A DNA stretch of 64,000 bases from Candidatus Leucobacter sulfamidivorax (GTDB taxonomy: Bacteria; Actinomycetota; Actinomycetes; Actinomycetales; Microbacteriaceae), in assembly GCA_016771945.1 (NCBI GenBank), contig QZLF01000002.1, positions 868,001 to 932,000 of the forward strand. The letters are read 5' to 3'. Below are positions 35,291 to 44,126 of this stretch, piece after piece. A program made the translations under genes and the position numbers. The notes beneath the pieces were generated by a model. That model saw only the letters and a list, made by a program, of their open reading frames with translations, was not told where the DNA came from and ran no database searches. How positions within the stretch are numbered: position 1 is the stretch's first letter; every line of letters begins with the position of its first letter.

Positions 35291-35382
35291 GTGATGTCTT
35301 GTGATTCGCATCAGATGGTGTTGTCGGCGCTGAGCGCGCCCCCTCCGACCATCCGATCGCTTTCCCGAAAGGCCGCGAATCC

Positions 35383-36357
35383 ATGCCCGTCTACGACCAT
35401 GTCACCGATCTGATCGGTGAAACCCCTCTGCTGCGCCTGCACAGCATCACCGCCGGGCTCGCGCCCGAGATCCTGGTGAAGCCCGAATATCTGAACCCCG
35501 GCGGCTCCGTGAAGGATCGCATCGCGCGCCGCATCATCGATGCCGCGGAGCAAAGCGGCGAGCTCGGCCCGGGCGGCACCATCGTCGAGCCCACGAGCGG
35601 CAACACGGGGGTCGGTCTCGCGCTCCACGCCCAGCGGCGCGGCTACCGCTGCATCTTCGTCGTGCCCGACAAAGTGGGGGAGGACAAGCGCGCGGTGCTG
35701 CGCGCCTACGGCGCCGAGGTGGTGGTGACCCCGACCGCGGTCCCGCCCGATCACCCCGACTCGTACTACAGCGTCTCCGACCGACTGGTCGCCGAGATCC
35801 CCGGCGCCTACAAGCCGAACCAGTTCTTCAACGAGAACGGGCCGCTCAGCCACTACGGCTCCACCGGCCCCGAGATCTGGCGCGACGCGGGCGAGGGGCT
35901 GACGCACTTCGTGGCGGGCATCGGCACGGGCGGCACGATCACCGGAACCGGCAGGTACCTCAAGGAGGTCTCCGGCGGGCGGGTGCGGGTCGTCGGAGCG
36001 GATCCCGAGGGCTCGATCTACGCGGCGGGCGGCCCGATCCACTCCTATCACGTGGAGGGAGTGGGGGAGGACTTCATCCCCGGCATCTACGACCCGAGCG
36101 TGATCGACGAGATCATCGCCGTCTCCGACGCCGACTCCTTCGCGATGACGAGGCGGCTCGCCCGCGAGGAGGGACTCTTCGTCGGCGGATCGAGCGGCAT
36201 GGCCCTCGCCGCGGCGGTGCGCCTCGCCGAGCGGCTGCCGGAGCGTGCGGCCGAGTCCGCCCGGATCGTGGTGCTGCTGCCCGACGGCGGGCGCGGCTAC
36301 CTCGGCAAGATCTTCGACGACGAGTGGATGCGCGAGCACGGCTTCGCCGTGAGCTGA
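35383..36357 (+). CDS. cystathionine beta-synthase-like PLP enzyme
   Basis: 324 residues, fold-type II PLP enzyme. Lys44 (LNPGGSVKDR) binds PLP, TSGNTG is the substrate loop and GIGTGGTITGTG the phosphate loop. The block EGVGEDFIPGIYDPSVIDE is typical of cystathionine beta-synthase rather than plain cysteine synthase. Regulatory CBS domains are absent. With the CGS/CGL-like gene 53 bases downstream it forms a reverse-transsulfuration pair, making cysteine from homocysteine. O-acetylserine sulfhydrylase activity remains possible. Confidence 0.85.
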   Translation: MPVYDHVTDLIGETPLLRLHSITAGLAPEILVKPEYLNPGGSVKDRIARRIIDAAEQSGELGPGGTIVEPTSGNTGVGLALHAQRRGYRCIFVVPDKVGEDKRAVLRAYGAEVVVTPTAVPPDHPDSYYSVSDRLVAEIPGAYKPNQFFNENGPLSHYGSTGPEIWRDAGEGLTHFVAGIGTGGTITGTGRYLKEVSGGRVRVVGADPEGSIYAAGGPIHSYHVEGVGEDFIPGIYDPSVIDEIIAVSDADSFAMTRRLAREEGLFVGGSSGMALAAAVRLAERLPERAAESARIVVLLPDGGRGYLGKIFDDEWMREHGFAVS

Positions 36358-36410
36358 GCGCCCGCCGTCCGCTTCCCGCAGCAGCATCCCGAACAGCAGA
36401 CAGGACACGC

Positions 36411-37610
36411 ATGACCACGTCAGATCACGGCTCCGATCACGTCTCCGACCACGTGGAGAGCTTCGACAGCCTGGTGATCCACGCCGGACAGCACTTCGAC
36501 CCCATCACGGGGGCCGTCGTGCCGCCGCTGCACCTCACCTCGACCTTCGTGCAGGACGGCCTCGGCGGGCTGCGCGGCGGCTACGAGTACAGCCGCAGCG
36601 CGAACCCGACCCGCACCGCCCTCGAGCAGCAGCTCGCGGCCATCGAGGGCGGCCGTCACGGGCTCTCCTTCGCGTCGGGCCTCGCCGCCGAGGACGTGCT
36701 GCTGCGCACCCTGCTGCGTCCCGGCGACCGCATCGTCGTCGGCAACGACGCCTACGGCGGCAGCTACCGCCTCATCGCCCGCGTGCTCGGCGAGTGGGGG
36801 ATCGAGCACACCGTGGTCGACATCACCGACACCGCGGCCGTGCGGGTCGCGCTCGAGGCGGGTCCGGCGAAGGCGCTCTGGGTCGAGACCCCGAGCAATC
36901 CGCTGCTAAACATCAGCGACATCGCAGCGCTCGCCGAGATCGCGCACGCGCACGGCGTCACCGTCGTGGTCGACAACACCTTCGCCTCGCCGGCGCTGCA
37001 GCGCCCGCTCGCCCTCGGCGCCGACGTCGTGGTGCACTCCACGACGAAGTACCTCGGGGGTCACTCCGACGTGGTCGGCGGCGCGCTGGTGCTGAACGAC
37101 GACGAGCTCGCCGAGCGGCTGCGCTTCCTGCACAACGCCGCGGGTGCGGTCTCGGGACCCCTCGACGCCTGGCTCACGACGCGCGGCATCAAGACCCTCG
37201 CGATCCGCATGCAGCGGCACAGCGAGAACGCGCAGCGGATCGCCGAGTACCTGCGCGAGCACCCCGCAGTGGCGAGCGTCCACTACCCGGGGCTCGCCGA
37301 GCACCCGGGCCATGAGATCGCCGCCCGCCAGATGAGCGGCGGCTTCGGCGGCATGGTCTCCTTCGCGCCGAAGGGCGGCGAGGCGGCCGCCCGGCGCGTC
37401 GCCGAGAACACCCGGCTGTTCCAGCTCGCCGAGTCCCTGGGCGGGGTCGAGTCGCTGCTCAACCACCCGGCCTCCATGACGCACGCCTCGGTGAGCGGCA
37501 CGCAGCTCGAGGTGCCGGCCGACGTGCTGCGCCTGTCGGTGGGCATCGAGTCGGTCGACGACCAGCTCGCCGACCTCGAGCGCGCGCTCGGGCAGGCGAC
37601 AGTCGGCTGA
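36411..37610 (+). CDS. cystathionine gamma-synthase/gamma-lyase family protein
   Basis: 399 residues, Cys/Met-metabolism PLP enzyme. YSRSANPTRTALE (substrate/PLP phosphate region), DNTFASP and the PLP Lys213 in HSTTKYLGGHSD are visible. A His/Asp-rich N-terminus precedes the core, which starts near residue 18. Pairing with a CBS-like gene suggests gamma-lyase function (cystathionine to cysteine), but gamma-synthase cannot be excluded from sequence. Ends before a strong shared hairpin terminator. Confidence 0.88.
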   Translation: MTTSDHGSDHVSDHVESFDSLVIHAGQHFDPITGAVVPPLHLTSTFVQDGLGGLRGGYEYSRSANPTRTALEQQLAAIEGGRHGLSFASGLAAEDVLLRTLLRPGDRIVVGNDAYGGSYRLIARVLGEWGIEHTVVDITDTAAVRVALEAGPAKALWVETPSNPLLNISDIAALAEIAHAHGVTVVVDNTFASPALQRPLALGADVVVHSTTKYLGGHSDVVGGALVLNDDELAERLRFLHNAAGAVSGPLDAWLTTRGIKTLAIRMQRHSENAQRIAEYLREHPAVASVHYPGLAEHPGHEIAARQMSGGFGGMVSFAPKGGEAAARRVAENTRLFQLAESLGGVESLLNHPASMTHASVSGTQLEVPADVLRLSVGIESVDDQLADLERALGQATVG

Positions 37611-37640
37611 GCCGAGTCGCACGGCCTCTCCTCCGAGAAC

Positions 37641-37681
37641 GAAGGCCCGGCCCCGGGGGCACACTCCGAGACCGGGCCTTC
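37641..37681. terminator. bidirectional terminator between CGS and nitrilase genes
   Basis: GAAGGCCCGG and CCGGGCCTTC form a perfect 10-bp stem with a 21-base loop between two convergent genes, and it marks the left edge of the nitrilase island. Confidence 0.65.
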
Positions 37682-37697
37682 GGCATGGTGCTCCGGC

Positions 37698-38735
37698 CTA
37701 GCTCGCGTTCTCGCTCGGCCCCAGCGCCACGACCGCGGGATCCGCGATCGCGGCGGCATGGCCCGGAGCGTCGCCGTGACCGGCGTCCGCCGGCGCGGAC
37801 ACGGGGCGCTGCGGGGAGGCGTCGAACACCAACCGGGTCACGTCCGGGCGCGCGTAGTGGCCGGCCGGATCGACGATGTTCTTCGCGATCGCGATGTCGT
37901 CGAGCGAGATGTCCGCGTACACGATCCCTTCCACCGTCGGATCGAGCGGTTCGGTCAGCAGCTGACCCATCGGACCGTACACGCGAGCGTATCCGCCGCC
38001 TCCCGTGTAGACGAGGCACGGACCGCCGTCGGCGTCGGGGAACGCCAGGGCGCCCTCGTCGCTCATGATCTGCGTGCTCATCAGCGTGAACCCGCCGCCT
38101 TCGAGGGAATAGGTCTGCGAGGCTGAGATCAGCGCCTCCGGGCTGAGAGCGGGGACGTTCGCGAGGATGCCGAGGCAGGGCCAGCCGGCGACGTGGATCT
38201 GCTCGTTCTGCGCGTACATGGCGTACTTCGTGAGCGGCTGGATGTGCTCGAAGCAGTTGAGCGCGCCCAAACGGCCGAACGGGGTGTCGACGACCCTGAT
38301 GCCGCTGCCGTCGCTCTCGCCGAAGAGGCTGCGCTCCGCGTGCGTCGGCTTCAGCTTGCGGCGGTGGAGCGCGATCTCGCCCTCGTCGTCGATGATGACC
38401 TGCGACATGTAGAGCGAGCCGTGGTCCTTCTCGGAGAGGCCGAGGACGACCCAGATGCCGGCCTCGCGGGCGGCCTTGCGGATCGCGGCGACCTCCGGCC
38501 CGTCGATGGTGGGGGAGTTCGCGTGGTAGCGGGCGACATAGGGAACCTGGAACGGGACGGGATAGCTCCAGAGGAACACCGGGTACCCCGGGATCCAGGT
38601 CTCGGGGAAGGCGACGAGCTCTGCTCCTTCGGCCGCCGCCTCCTTGATGAGCGCGATCGTCTTCTCTGTCGTCGCCGCCATATCGAGCCAGACCGGCTCT
38701 GCCTGAACGGTTGCGACGCGAACGTTCTTCTCCAT
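37698..38735 (-). CDS. nitrilase (island copy 1)
   Basis: 345 residues, carbon-nitrogen hydrolase. Catalytic triad candidates are Glu45 (FPETWIPGYP), a Lys in RRKLKPTHAER (127 or 129) and Cys161 in GALNCFEHIQPL. True nitrilases carry CWEH at this site; Phe replaces Trp here. It should convert an organic nitrile to acid and ammonia. ATG 38735 follows GGAAGGAAC. A low-complexity Ala/Gly/Asp C-terminus follows the core. Divergent from the RbsABC-like operon. Confidence 0.88.
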   Translation of the reverse strand: MEKNVRVATVQAEPVWLDMAATTEKTIALIKEAAAEGAELVAFPETWIPGYPVFLWSYPVPFQVPYVARYHANSPTIDGPEVAAIRKAAREAGIWVVLGLSEKDHGSLYMSQVIIDDEGEIALHRRKLKPTHAERSLFGESDGSGIRVVDTPFGRLGALNCFEHIQPLTKYAMYAQNEQIHVAGWPCLGILANVPALSPEALISASQTYSLEGGGFTLMSTQIMSDEGALAFPDADGGPCLVYTGGGGYARVYGPMGQLLTEPLDPTVEGIVYADISLDDIAIAKNIVDPAGHYARPDVTRLVFDASPQRPVSAPADAGHGDAPGHAAAIADPAVVALGPSENAS

Positions 38736-38804
38736 GTGGATCTGTTCCTTCCGGGTCTCGGTCGCCTCATCCTCGGTCCTGCCGGGGGCGCGCGCAAGGC
38801 CGCC

Positions 38805-38856
38805 ACAACCGTTCGTTGTATCCCCATTGCCGAGCCGATGGCGCGCAGGACATCGT
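38805..38856 (+). promoter_or_regulatory. conserved island regulatory element, copy 1
   Basis: Dyad ACAAC-CGTTC-GTTGT (38805-38819) followed by ATCCCC and, 38 bases from the dyad start, GCGCAGGACATCGT (38843-38856). It lies ~50 bases before the RbsA-like start. The same element with the same spacing recurs at 42863-42914. Confidence 0.65.
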
Positions 38857-38906
38857 TGGCTCCGCACGCACCTCCGATACGCACTCCCGCGAAAGGCGAC
38901 GTCTCC

Positions 38907-40571
38907 ATGGCCGACCCCACTCCACGCCGCTCGGCCGGGTTCTCTCCCGGTACGGAGGAGGGGCACGGCCGTCCCCCGCGGCTGGAGGTGCGGAACCTGT
39001 CGAAGACGTTCGCCGGCGTGACCGTCCTGGAGCGGGCCGGCCTGACGATCGAGTCTGGGGAGATCCACGCCCTGGTCGGGCAGAACGGCTCCGGCAAATC
39101 GACGCTGATCAAGCTGATCTCGGGCGTGCACAGCCCCGACGCCGGTGGCGAGATCCGGCTCGACGGCGAACGCATCGGGCCTCCGGTCGACCCGAAGGCG
39201 CTGCACGCCCAGGGCCTCTCCTTCGTCCATCAGGATCTCGGACTCGTGCCCGACCTGACGGTCCGCGAGAACGTGCGTGTCGGGCGTCATGCGATGAACC
39301 GGTTGACGCGCCGCATCGATGTCCGGAGGGACGCCGAGGCCGTGCGCGCGACCTTCGAATTCCTGGGGATCGAGGACATCGACCCGTCCGCCCGGGTCTC
39401 GACGCTTCCCCCCAGTGCCAGAGTGGCCGTCGCGATCGCCCGCGCTCTTCAGGACCGGCGGCCGGGCAGCGGTGTTGTCGTCTTCGACGAGTCCTCTCGC
39501 GCGGTCCCGCGTGAGGCGCTGCCGGGCTTCTACCGGATGATCCGACTCCTCGCCGGGCAGGGCACCGCGGTGCTGATGGTGAGCCACGACCTCAAGGAGG
39601 TGCTCGACATCGCGGATCGCGCGACAGCGCTCCGCAATGGTCGGGTGGTCGAGACGGGCATCCCCACGAGCGAGCTCGACGAAGCGCGGCTGACGAGTCT
39701 CGTGCTCGGCCGGGCCGCGGATCTCGGCGACATCATGCGGGAGGTGGTCACGGCGCCCCGGGGGGAGTCCGTGGAACTCGCCGGGGTCGCCGGCGGACGC
39801 ATCGCGGGCGTCGACGCCGTCGTCCGCAGGGGAGAGGTCGTCGGGTTCACCGGCACCGTGGACTCCGGGCTCTCGGATCTCGGGCCGCTCCTGGGAGGAG
39901 ACCGTCGCGGCTCCGGCACGGTCGGGCTCCCTCGCCGTTCGCTCGACCTCGCCCGCTGCAAGGCGATCGATCTGCTCTCCGCCGGCGTGGCCTTCATACC
40001 CGCGGATCGTCATGGCAAGGGGCTCGCGCTCGAACTCTCGGTCGAGGAGAACTCGACCCTGCCGCGCATCCGCACGCGCGGAAAGCCATGGTGGACGGGA
40101 GTGCGTTGGCGCCGGGAGGAGACGGATGAGATCATCGACCGCTTCGATATCCGTCCGCGAAGCCGGAGCATCCCCATCGCCTCGCTGTCGGGCGGCAACC
40201 AGCAGAAGGTGCTCCTTGGCAAATGGCTCTTGGGCGACCCCGTCCTGCTCGTGCTCGACGACCCCACGCAGGCCGTCGACGTCGGAGCCCGCCACGCGAT
40301 CCTGACGGAGACCCGGAGGGCGGCCACCGCCGGCGCGGCGGTCGTCGTGTGCTCCGCCGAGGTCGACGACCTCGCAGCGGTCTGCGACCGCGTGCTCGTC
40401 CTCGAGGACGGCGTCGTCGCCCGTGAGGTCGTGCGCCCCTTCGACCCTGATTCCCTGCTCGCCGCGATCTTCGACGCGGACGCCGTCCCGACCGTCGGAG
40501 TCGGTGCCGGGAAGACGGCAACAGCGGGAACCGGTTCCAACGACACTCCGCGAATGAGGCTCGACGAATGA
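38907..40571 (+). CDS. RbsA-like dual ABC ATPase
   Basis: 554 residues, two tandem ATPase domains as in sugar importers. The first has Walker A GQNGSGKST (58-66), but its signature is degenerate (LPPSARVAVA in place of LSxGxxQ) and its Walker B reads VVVFDESS. The second has the usual degenerate Walker A (GFTGTVDSG) and an intact LSGGNQQ. Catalysis probably uses one composite site. GAAAGG precedes ATG 38907; the permease start overlaps its stop by four bases. Family suggests a sugar or sugar-like ligand, but the context suggests otherwise. Confidence 0.88.
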   Translation: MADPTPRRSAGFSPGTEEGHGRPPRLEVRNLSKTFAGVTVLERAGLTIESGEIHALVGQNGSGKSTLIKLISGVHSPDAGGEIRLDGERIGPPVDPKALHAQGLSFVHQDLGLVPDLTVRENVRVGRHAMNRLTRRIDVRRDAEAVRATFEFLGIEDIDPSARVSTLPPSARVAVAIARALQDRRPGSGVVVFDESSRAVPREALPGFYRMIRLLAGQGTAVLMVSHDLKEVLDIADRATALRNGRVVETGIPTSELDEARLTSLVLGRAADLGDIMREVVTAPRGESVELAGVAGGRIAGVDAVVRRGEVVGFTGTVDSGLSDLGPLLGGDRRGSGTVGLPRRSLDLARCKAIDLLSAGVAFIPADRHGKGLALELSVEENSTLPRIRTRGKPWWTGVRWRREETDEIIDRFDIRPRSRSIPIASLSGGNQQKVLLGKWLLGDPVLLVLDDPTQAVDVGARHAILTETRRAATAGAAVVVCSAEVDDLAAVCDRVLVLEDGVVAREVVRPFDPDSLLAAIFDADAVPTVGVGAGKTATAGTGSNDTPRMRLDE

Positions 40572-41602
40572 ACACGACATCCCGGACCGACACGACGACA
40601 TCGGACACGGTCTCCTCCCGCGTCCCGGTCGGTCGACCGCGCCGAAGCACCTGGGCGCGGTCGGGATCGTACGTCCTGCAGCGCTACAGCCTGGTGGTCC
40701 TGTGGGCGCTGATGGTCGCCCTCTTCGCATTGCTCCTGCCTCAGGGGCTGGATCTCGGACAGGCCGGTCGCGCGGTGCTCGGTCAGCAGACGCCGGTGGT
40801 CTTCCTCGGCCTCGCGACGGTGATCACCCTCGCGGTCGGAGAATTCGATCTGTCCTTCGTCTGGATCTACGGTCTCGCCGGCACGCTCTTCTCCTCGCTC
40901 GTCGTGCTCCACGGCTGGCCGGTGCTCGCGGCGGTGCTCGCGGCGCTCGCCGCGGCGGTGGTCGTGGGGCTGCTCAACGCGGTGTTCGTGGTGCTGATCG
41001 GCGTCAACTCGATCGTGGTCACTCTGGGAACCGGCAGCGTCGCCTACGGCGCCGCGCTGCTGGTCTCGAATCAGGCCAACGTCTCCGGCCTCGATCCCGC
41101 GCTCTCGCAGATCTCCGTCGCACCGATCCTCGGTCTGCCCGCGGTCTTCTGGTACGGGGTGATCCTCGTCGCCCTGACCGCGTACATCATGAGCGCGACA
41201 CCTCTCGGGCGGGCGATGCTGTTCGTCGGGGCCAACCGCGGCGTGGCCCGCCTCGCCGGCATCTCGGTGACGCGCGTCCGCTTCGGGGCCTACCTCGTAT
41301 CGGCGCTGCTGTGCGGTCTCATCGGCGTCATCCTCGCCTGCGGCATCGGCGGCTTCCAGGTCTCCACCTCCCAGGTGCAGCTGCTGCCGGTGTTCGCGGC
41401 GGTGTTCCTCGGAACCGTGGCGGTGGTCCCCGGCCGTTTCAACCCGGTCGGCATGATCATCGCGGCGTACTTCCTGCTCACCGGAGTCTTCGGGCTGCAG
41501 CTGTTCGGTGCGACGGGCTGGGTGACCAACATCTTCTACGGCTGTGTTCTGGTCGCCGCCGTGACGATCTCCCTGGTCGCGCAGCGCCGTTCGCGCGGCT
41601 GA
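40568..41602 (+). CDS. RbsC-like ABC permease
   Basis: 344-residue membrane permease of the ribose/AI-2 family with about ten helices. It has the coupling region GRAMLFVGANRGVARLAGISV typical of RbsC. ATGA overlap with the ATPase gene shows coupled translation. The first ~35 residues are polar. It forms the membrane channel for the adjacent binding protein. Confidence 0.88.
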   Translation: MNTTSRTDTTTSDTVSSRVPVGRPRRSTWARSGSYVLQRYSLVVLWALMVALFALLLPQGLDLGQAGRAVLGQQTPVVFLGLATVITLAVGEFDLSFVWIYGLAGTLFSSLVVLHGWPVLAAVLAALAAAVVVGLLNAVFVVLIGVNSIVVTLGTGSVAYGAALLVSNQANVSGLDPALSQISVAPILGLPAVFWYGVILVALTAYIMSATPLGRAMLFVGANRGVARLAGISVTRVRFGAYLVSALLCGLIGVILACGIGGFQVSTSQVQLLPVFAAVFLGTVAVVPGRFNPVGMIIAAYFLLTGVFGLQLFGATGWVTNIFYGCVLVAAVTISLVAQRRSRG

Positions 41603-41655
41603 CCGGCTGAACGACTTCTCGAACCCCCACTCACCACGATGAACGGAGAACCCGC

Positions 41656-42831
41656 ATGAACAAGAGACTACGGCTGACGCTGGGCAGTGCGGCCCTCGTG
41701 GCCGCCCTCATCACCGCCGGCTGCTCGGGAGGCGCGTCGCCCGACGACGACGGTCCCGCCGCGACACCGGGGGACGATACCGCTGCGGCGGAGACGGCGG
41801 CGGCCCAAGCGGTGGTGGACGAGGCGACGCAGCCCGTCGCGGGCTTCACCGCGCCCGGGCCCGCCTTCGACACCTCCGGGATCCAGGGCGGCACGGTCTA
41901 CTACGTCATTCCGGCCCTCGAAGCGGCGGTGTTCCAGACCTACGCGGAGGAGCTCGAGGAGAGCTTCCGCCCCTTCGACATCGGAATCCAGCAGTGCGGC
42001 ACGAACGGCGGCAGCCCGGACGGCATCGCCAACTGCCTGCAGCAGGCGGTCGACTCGGGCGCCAGCGCGGTCATCGCGCTGGGAATCCCCTACGTGCTCT
42101 CGCCGACCGGTTTCGACAAGGTGGGGGAGGCCGGCATCCCGGTGCTCTACGGCCTGACCGGATCGGACGGCGAAGGCGAGCCGGAGCGCGTGGCCTACTT
42201 CTCCCCGAACTTCTTCGAACTGCAGGCGTGGAACGCCCAGTGGGTGATCGCCGACTCGGGCGCGAGCGCGAACGTGCTCGTCATCGAGGAGACGGACAAC
42301 CCCGCCGTCCAGGCCTGGACGCTTCAGGGGTCGATGCCCGCGTACGAGAACGGCTGCAGCGCCTGCGTCGTCAAGAAGATCACCGCCTCGACCGCGCAGC
42401 TCGACAAGCTCACCACCGACGTCACCGCCGCCCTCGTCGCGAACCCGGATATCGCGTACGTGCAGGCGCCCGCGGGTGCCTACGTCTCGGCGATCATCGC
42501 CGGGCTGCAGGGGGCGGGGAAATCTCCGAACGAGGTGAATGTCGGCTCCATGGACATGAACCTCGCCGAGCTGAACCAGCTGCAGCAGGGCCAGTGGCTC
42601 ACGAACGTGGGCGGCACCGACTTCGGCGCGAGCGCCTGGTACATGACCGATCAGGTTCTCCGGATGCTGGCCGGCGAGCCGTCGCTGAGGGGCGTGGAGT
42701 TCCCGTACCAGCGGCTCTTCACCCGTGACAACACGGCCGATCTCGAGTCGAGCGAGGCCGCGTGGAAGAGCGGGGCATGGTTCGGGTCGACGGATTATCG
42801 CGAGGGGTTCACGGAGCTCTGGGGCCGCTAG
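41656..42831 (+). CDS. substrate-binding lipoprotein of the RbsABC-like importer
   Basis: 391 residues with a lipoprotein signal (lipobox LITAGC, Cys near residue 23), a Ser/Asp/Ala linker and a type I periplasmic-binding fold like RbsB. ACGGAGAACC lies before ATG 41656. Several extra Cys residues (CGTNGG, NCLQQ, CSACVV) occur in the mature domain. The ligand is not identifiable; the gene completes the three-component importer. Confidence 0.87.
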   Translation: MNKRLRLTLGSAALVAALITAGCSGGASPDDDGPAATPGDDTAAAETAAAQAVVDEATQPVAGFTAPGPAFDTSGIQGGTVYYVIPALEAAVFQTYAEELEESFRPFDIGIQQCGTNGGSPDGIANCLQQAVDSGASAVIALGIPYVLSPTGFDKVGEAGIPVLYGLTGSDGEGEPERVAYFSPNFFELQAWNAQWVIADSGASANVLVIEETDNPAVQAWTLQGSMPAYENGCSACVVKKITASTAQLDKLTTDVTAALVANPDIAYVQAPAGAYVSAIIAGLQGAGKSPNEVNVGSMDMNLAELNQLQQGQWLTNVGGTDFGASAWYMTDQVLRMLAGEPSLRGVEFPYQRLFTRDNTADLESSEAAWKSGAWFGSTDYREGFTELWGR

Positions 42832-42862
42832 ATGCGCGCCGCGTCCGCCCGCAAGGGCCACC

Positions 42863-42914
42863 ACAACGGTTCGTTGTATCCCCGTTGTCGCGCAGGGGAG
42901 GCGCAGGACATCGT
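42863..42914 (+). promoter_or_regulatory. conserved island regulatory element, copy 2
   Basis: ACAAC-GGTTC-GTTGT (42863-42877), ATCCCC, then GCGCAGGACATCGT (42901-42914) 38 bases from the dyad start, exactly as in copy 1. It lies ~40 bases before the serine hydrolase gene that heads the second operon. Confidence 0.65.
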
Positions 42915-42952
42915 GGGGTCGGAGCTCACTTCCACACATATGAAAGGTAGCT

Positions 42953-44125
42953 ATGTCTGACACACAGGAGACATCGGTCTTCTCTTCGAAGCAGGCCGCG
43001 CGGATCGCGGAGACGATCGAGGCCGAGATCGCGGGGGGCGCCTACTTCGGTGCCGCCCTCTCGATCAGGCTTCGCGGCGAGTCGGTCTTCGAGACCGCGT
43101 TCGGTTCGCGTGCCCCCGGGCAGGCCGCGCTCGAATTCGACGACGTGTTCCGCGTCCTCTCGCTGACGAAGCTGTTCACCAACGTGCTGGTCCTGCAGTG
43201 CATCGGGCGGGGAACCCTCTCCTTCAACACCCCGGTGGTCGAGATCATCCCCGAGTTCCTCGGCGAGGACCGCTTCCGCGCGGCGAAGAAGGATCTCGTG
43301 ACGATCGCCCACCTGCTCAACCACACCGCGGGGCTCCCGGTCACGCCGACCCCGCTGCCGTACGAGCGCTTGGGCTCGCTGCCCGATGTCATCGGCGCGA
43401 TCTGCGGCATGGACGTGGTCTCGACGCCCGGCGAGGACCTGATATACTCCCCGGCCGTCAACCACGCGCTGCTCGGAGAGATCGTGCGTCGGGTGCACGG
43501 AGCCTCCCGATTCGGCGACGTGCTCACCCGCGAGCTGATCGAGCCGCTCCGGCTGACCTCCACGCAACTGGGCAACCCGGGCGGGCGCGACGTCGTCCCG
43601 CTCATCGCGAACTTCGGCAGCGTGGCCTGGCTGAAGGCGGATGACATCGAGATCCTCAACGAGGTCGTCGACGGCGACAACGAGCTGCCGTGGGTCGGCA
43701 TCACGACCTCGGTCGCCGACGTCATGAAGCTCGCGGAGGGGCTGCGTCGCGCAGGGCTCGGCGAGGCCGATCCGATCATCCCGTCGGCCGTGCTGGACAA
43801 GGCCACGCGGAACACCACGGGAGACCAGCCGAACGATCTCCTCCGTCGCGTCGCCGAGGGCCGCGGCTGGGAGATCCGCCCCGGATATCTCGGGCTGGGG
43901 TTCCCGCTCGCCGGCGAGGGCACGGCCCCGAACATGTTCGGCACGCTCACCTCTCCGCGCACCTACGGGGCGTTCGGGGCCGGCTCCAGCCTGGTCTGGG
44001 TCGATCCCGAGCGGCAGCTCAGCTTCGCCTGCCTGACGAGCGGCGTGATGGCGGAGGATGCGAACATCCTGCGCTTCCAGAGACTGTCGGACATGGCCGT
44101 CGCCGGCCTCGAAGGGAGCCGCTGA
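42953..44125 (+). CDS. beta-lactamase-fold serine hydrolase
   Basis: 390 residues of the class C beta-lactamase/esterase family. The SxxK motif is Ser70-Leu-Thr-Lys73 (LSLTK), and the tyrosine motif is Tyr164 in YSPAVNH (a variant of YxN). HLLNHTAGLP is family-typical. No signal peptide, so it is cytoplasmic, fitting an amide, lactam or ester hydrolase in a catabolic pathway rather than antibiotic resistance. GAAAGG lies upstream. One base separates it from the monooxygenase gene. Confidence 0.85.
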   Translation: MSDTQETSVFSSKQAARIAETIEAEIAGGAYFGAALSIRLRGESVFETAFGSRAPGQAALEFDDVFRVLSLTKLFTNVLVLQCIGRGTLSFNTPVVEIIPEFLGEDRFRAAKKDLVTIAHLLNHTAGLPVTPTPLPYERLGSLPDVIGAICGMDVVSTPGEDLIYSPAVNHALLGEIVRRVHGASRFGDVLTRELIEPLRLTSTQLGNPGGRDVVPLIANFGSVAWLKADDIEILNEVVDGDNELPWVGITTSVADVMKLAEGLRRAGLGEADPIIPSAVLDKATRNTTGDQPNDLLRRVAEGRGWEIRPGYLGLGFPLAGEGTAPNMFGTLTSPRTYGAFGAGSSLVWVDPERQLSFACLTSGVMAEDANILRFQRLSDMAVAGLEGSR

Positions 44126-44126
44126 G

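Noticed and set aside
37698-40730. A 1010-codon minus-strand frame extending the nitrilase far upstream
   Set aside because: Only the last 345 codons match nitrilase; the rest is antisense to the RbsA-like ATPase.
42953-44125. Antibiotic-resistance beta-lactamase
   Set aside because: There is no export signal and the gene sits in a catabolic operon, so a cytoplasmic amide or ester hydrolase is more likely.
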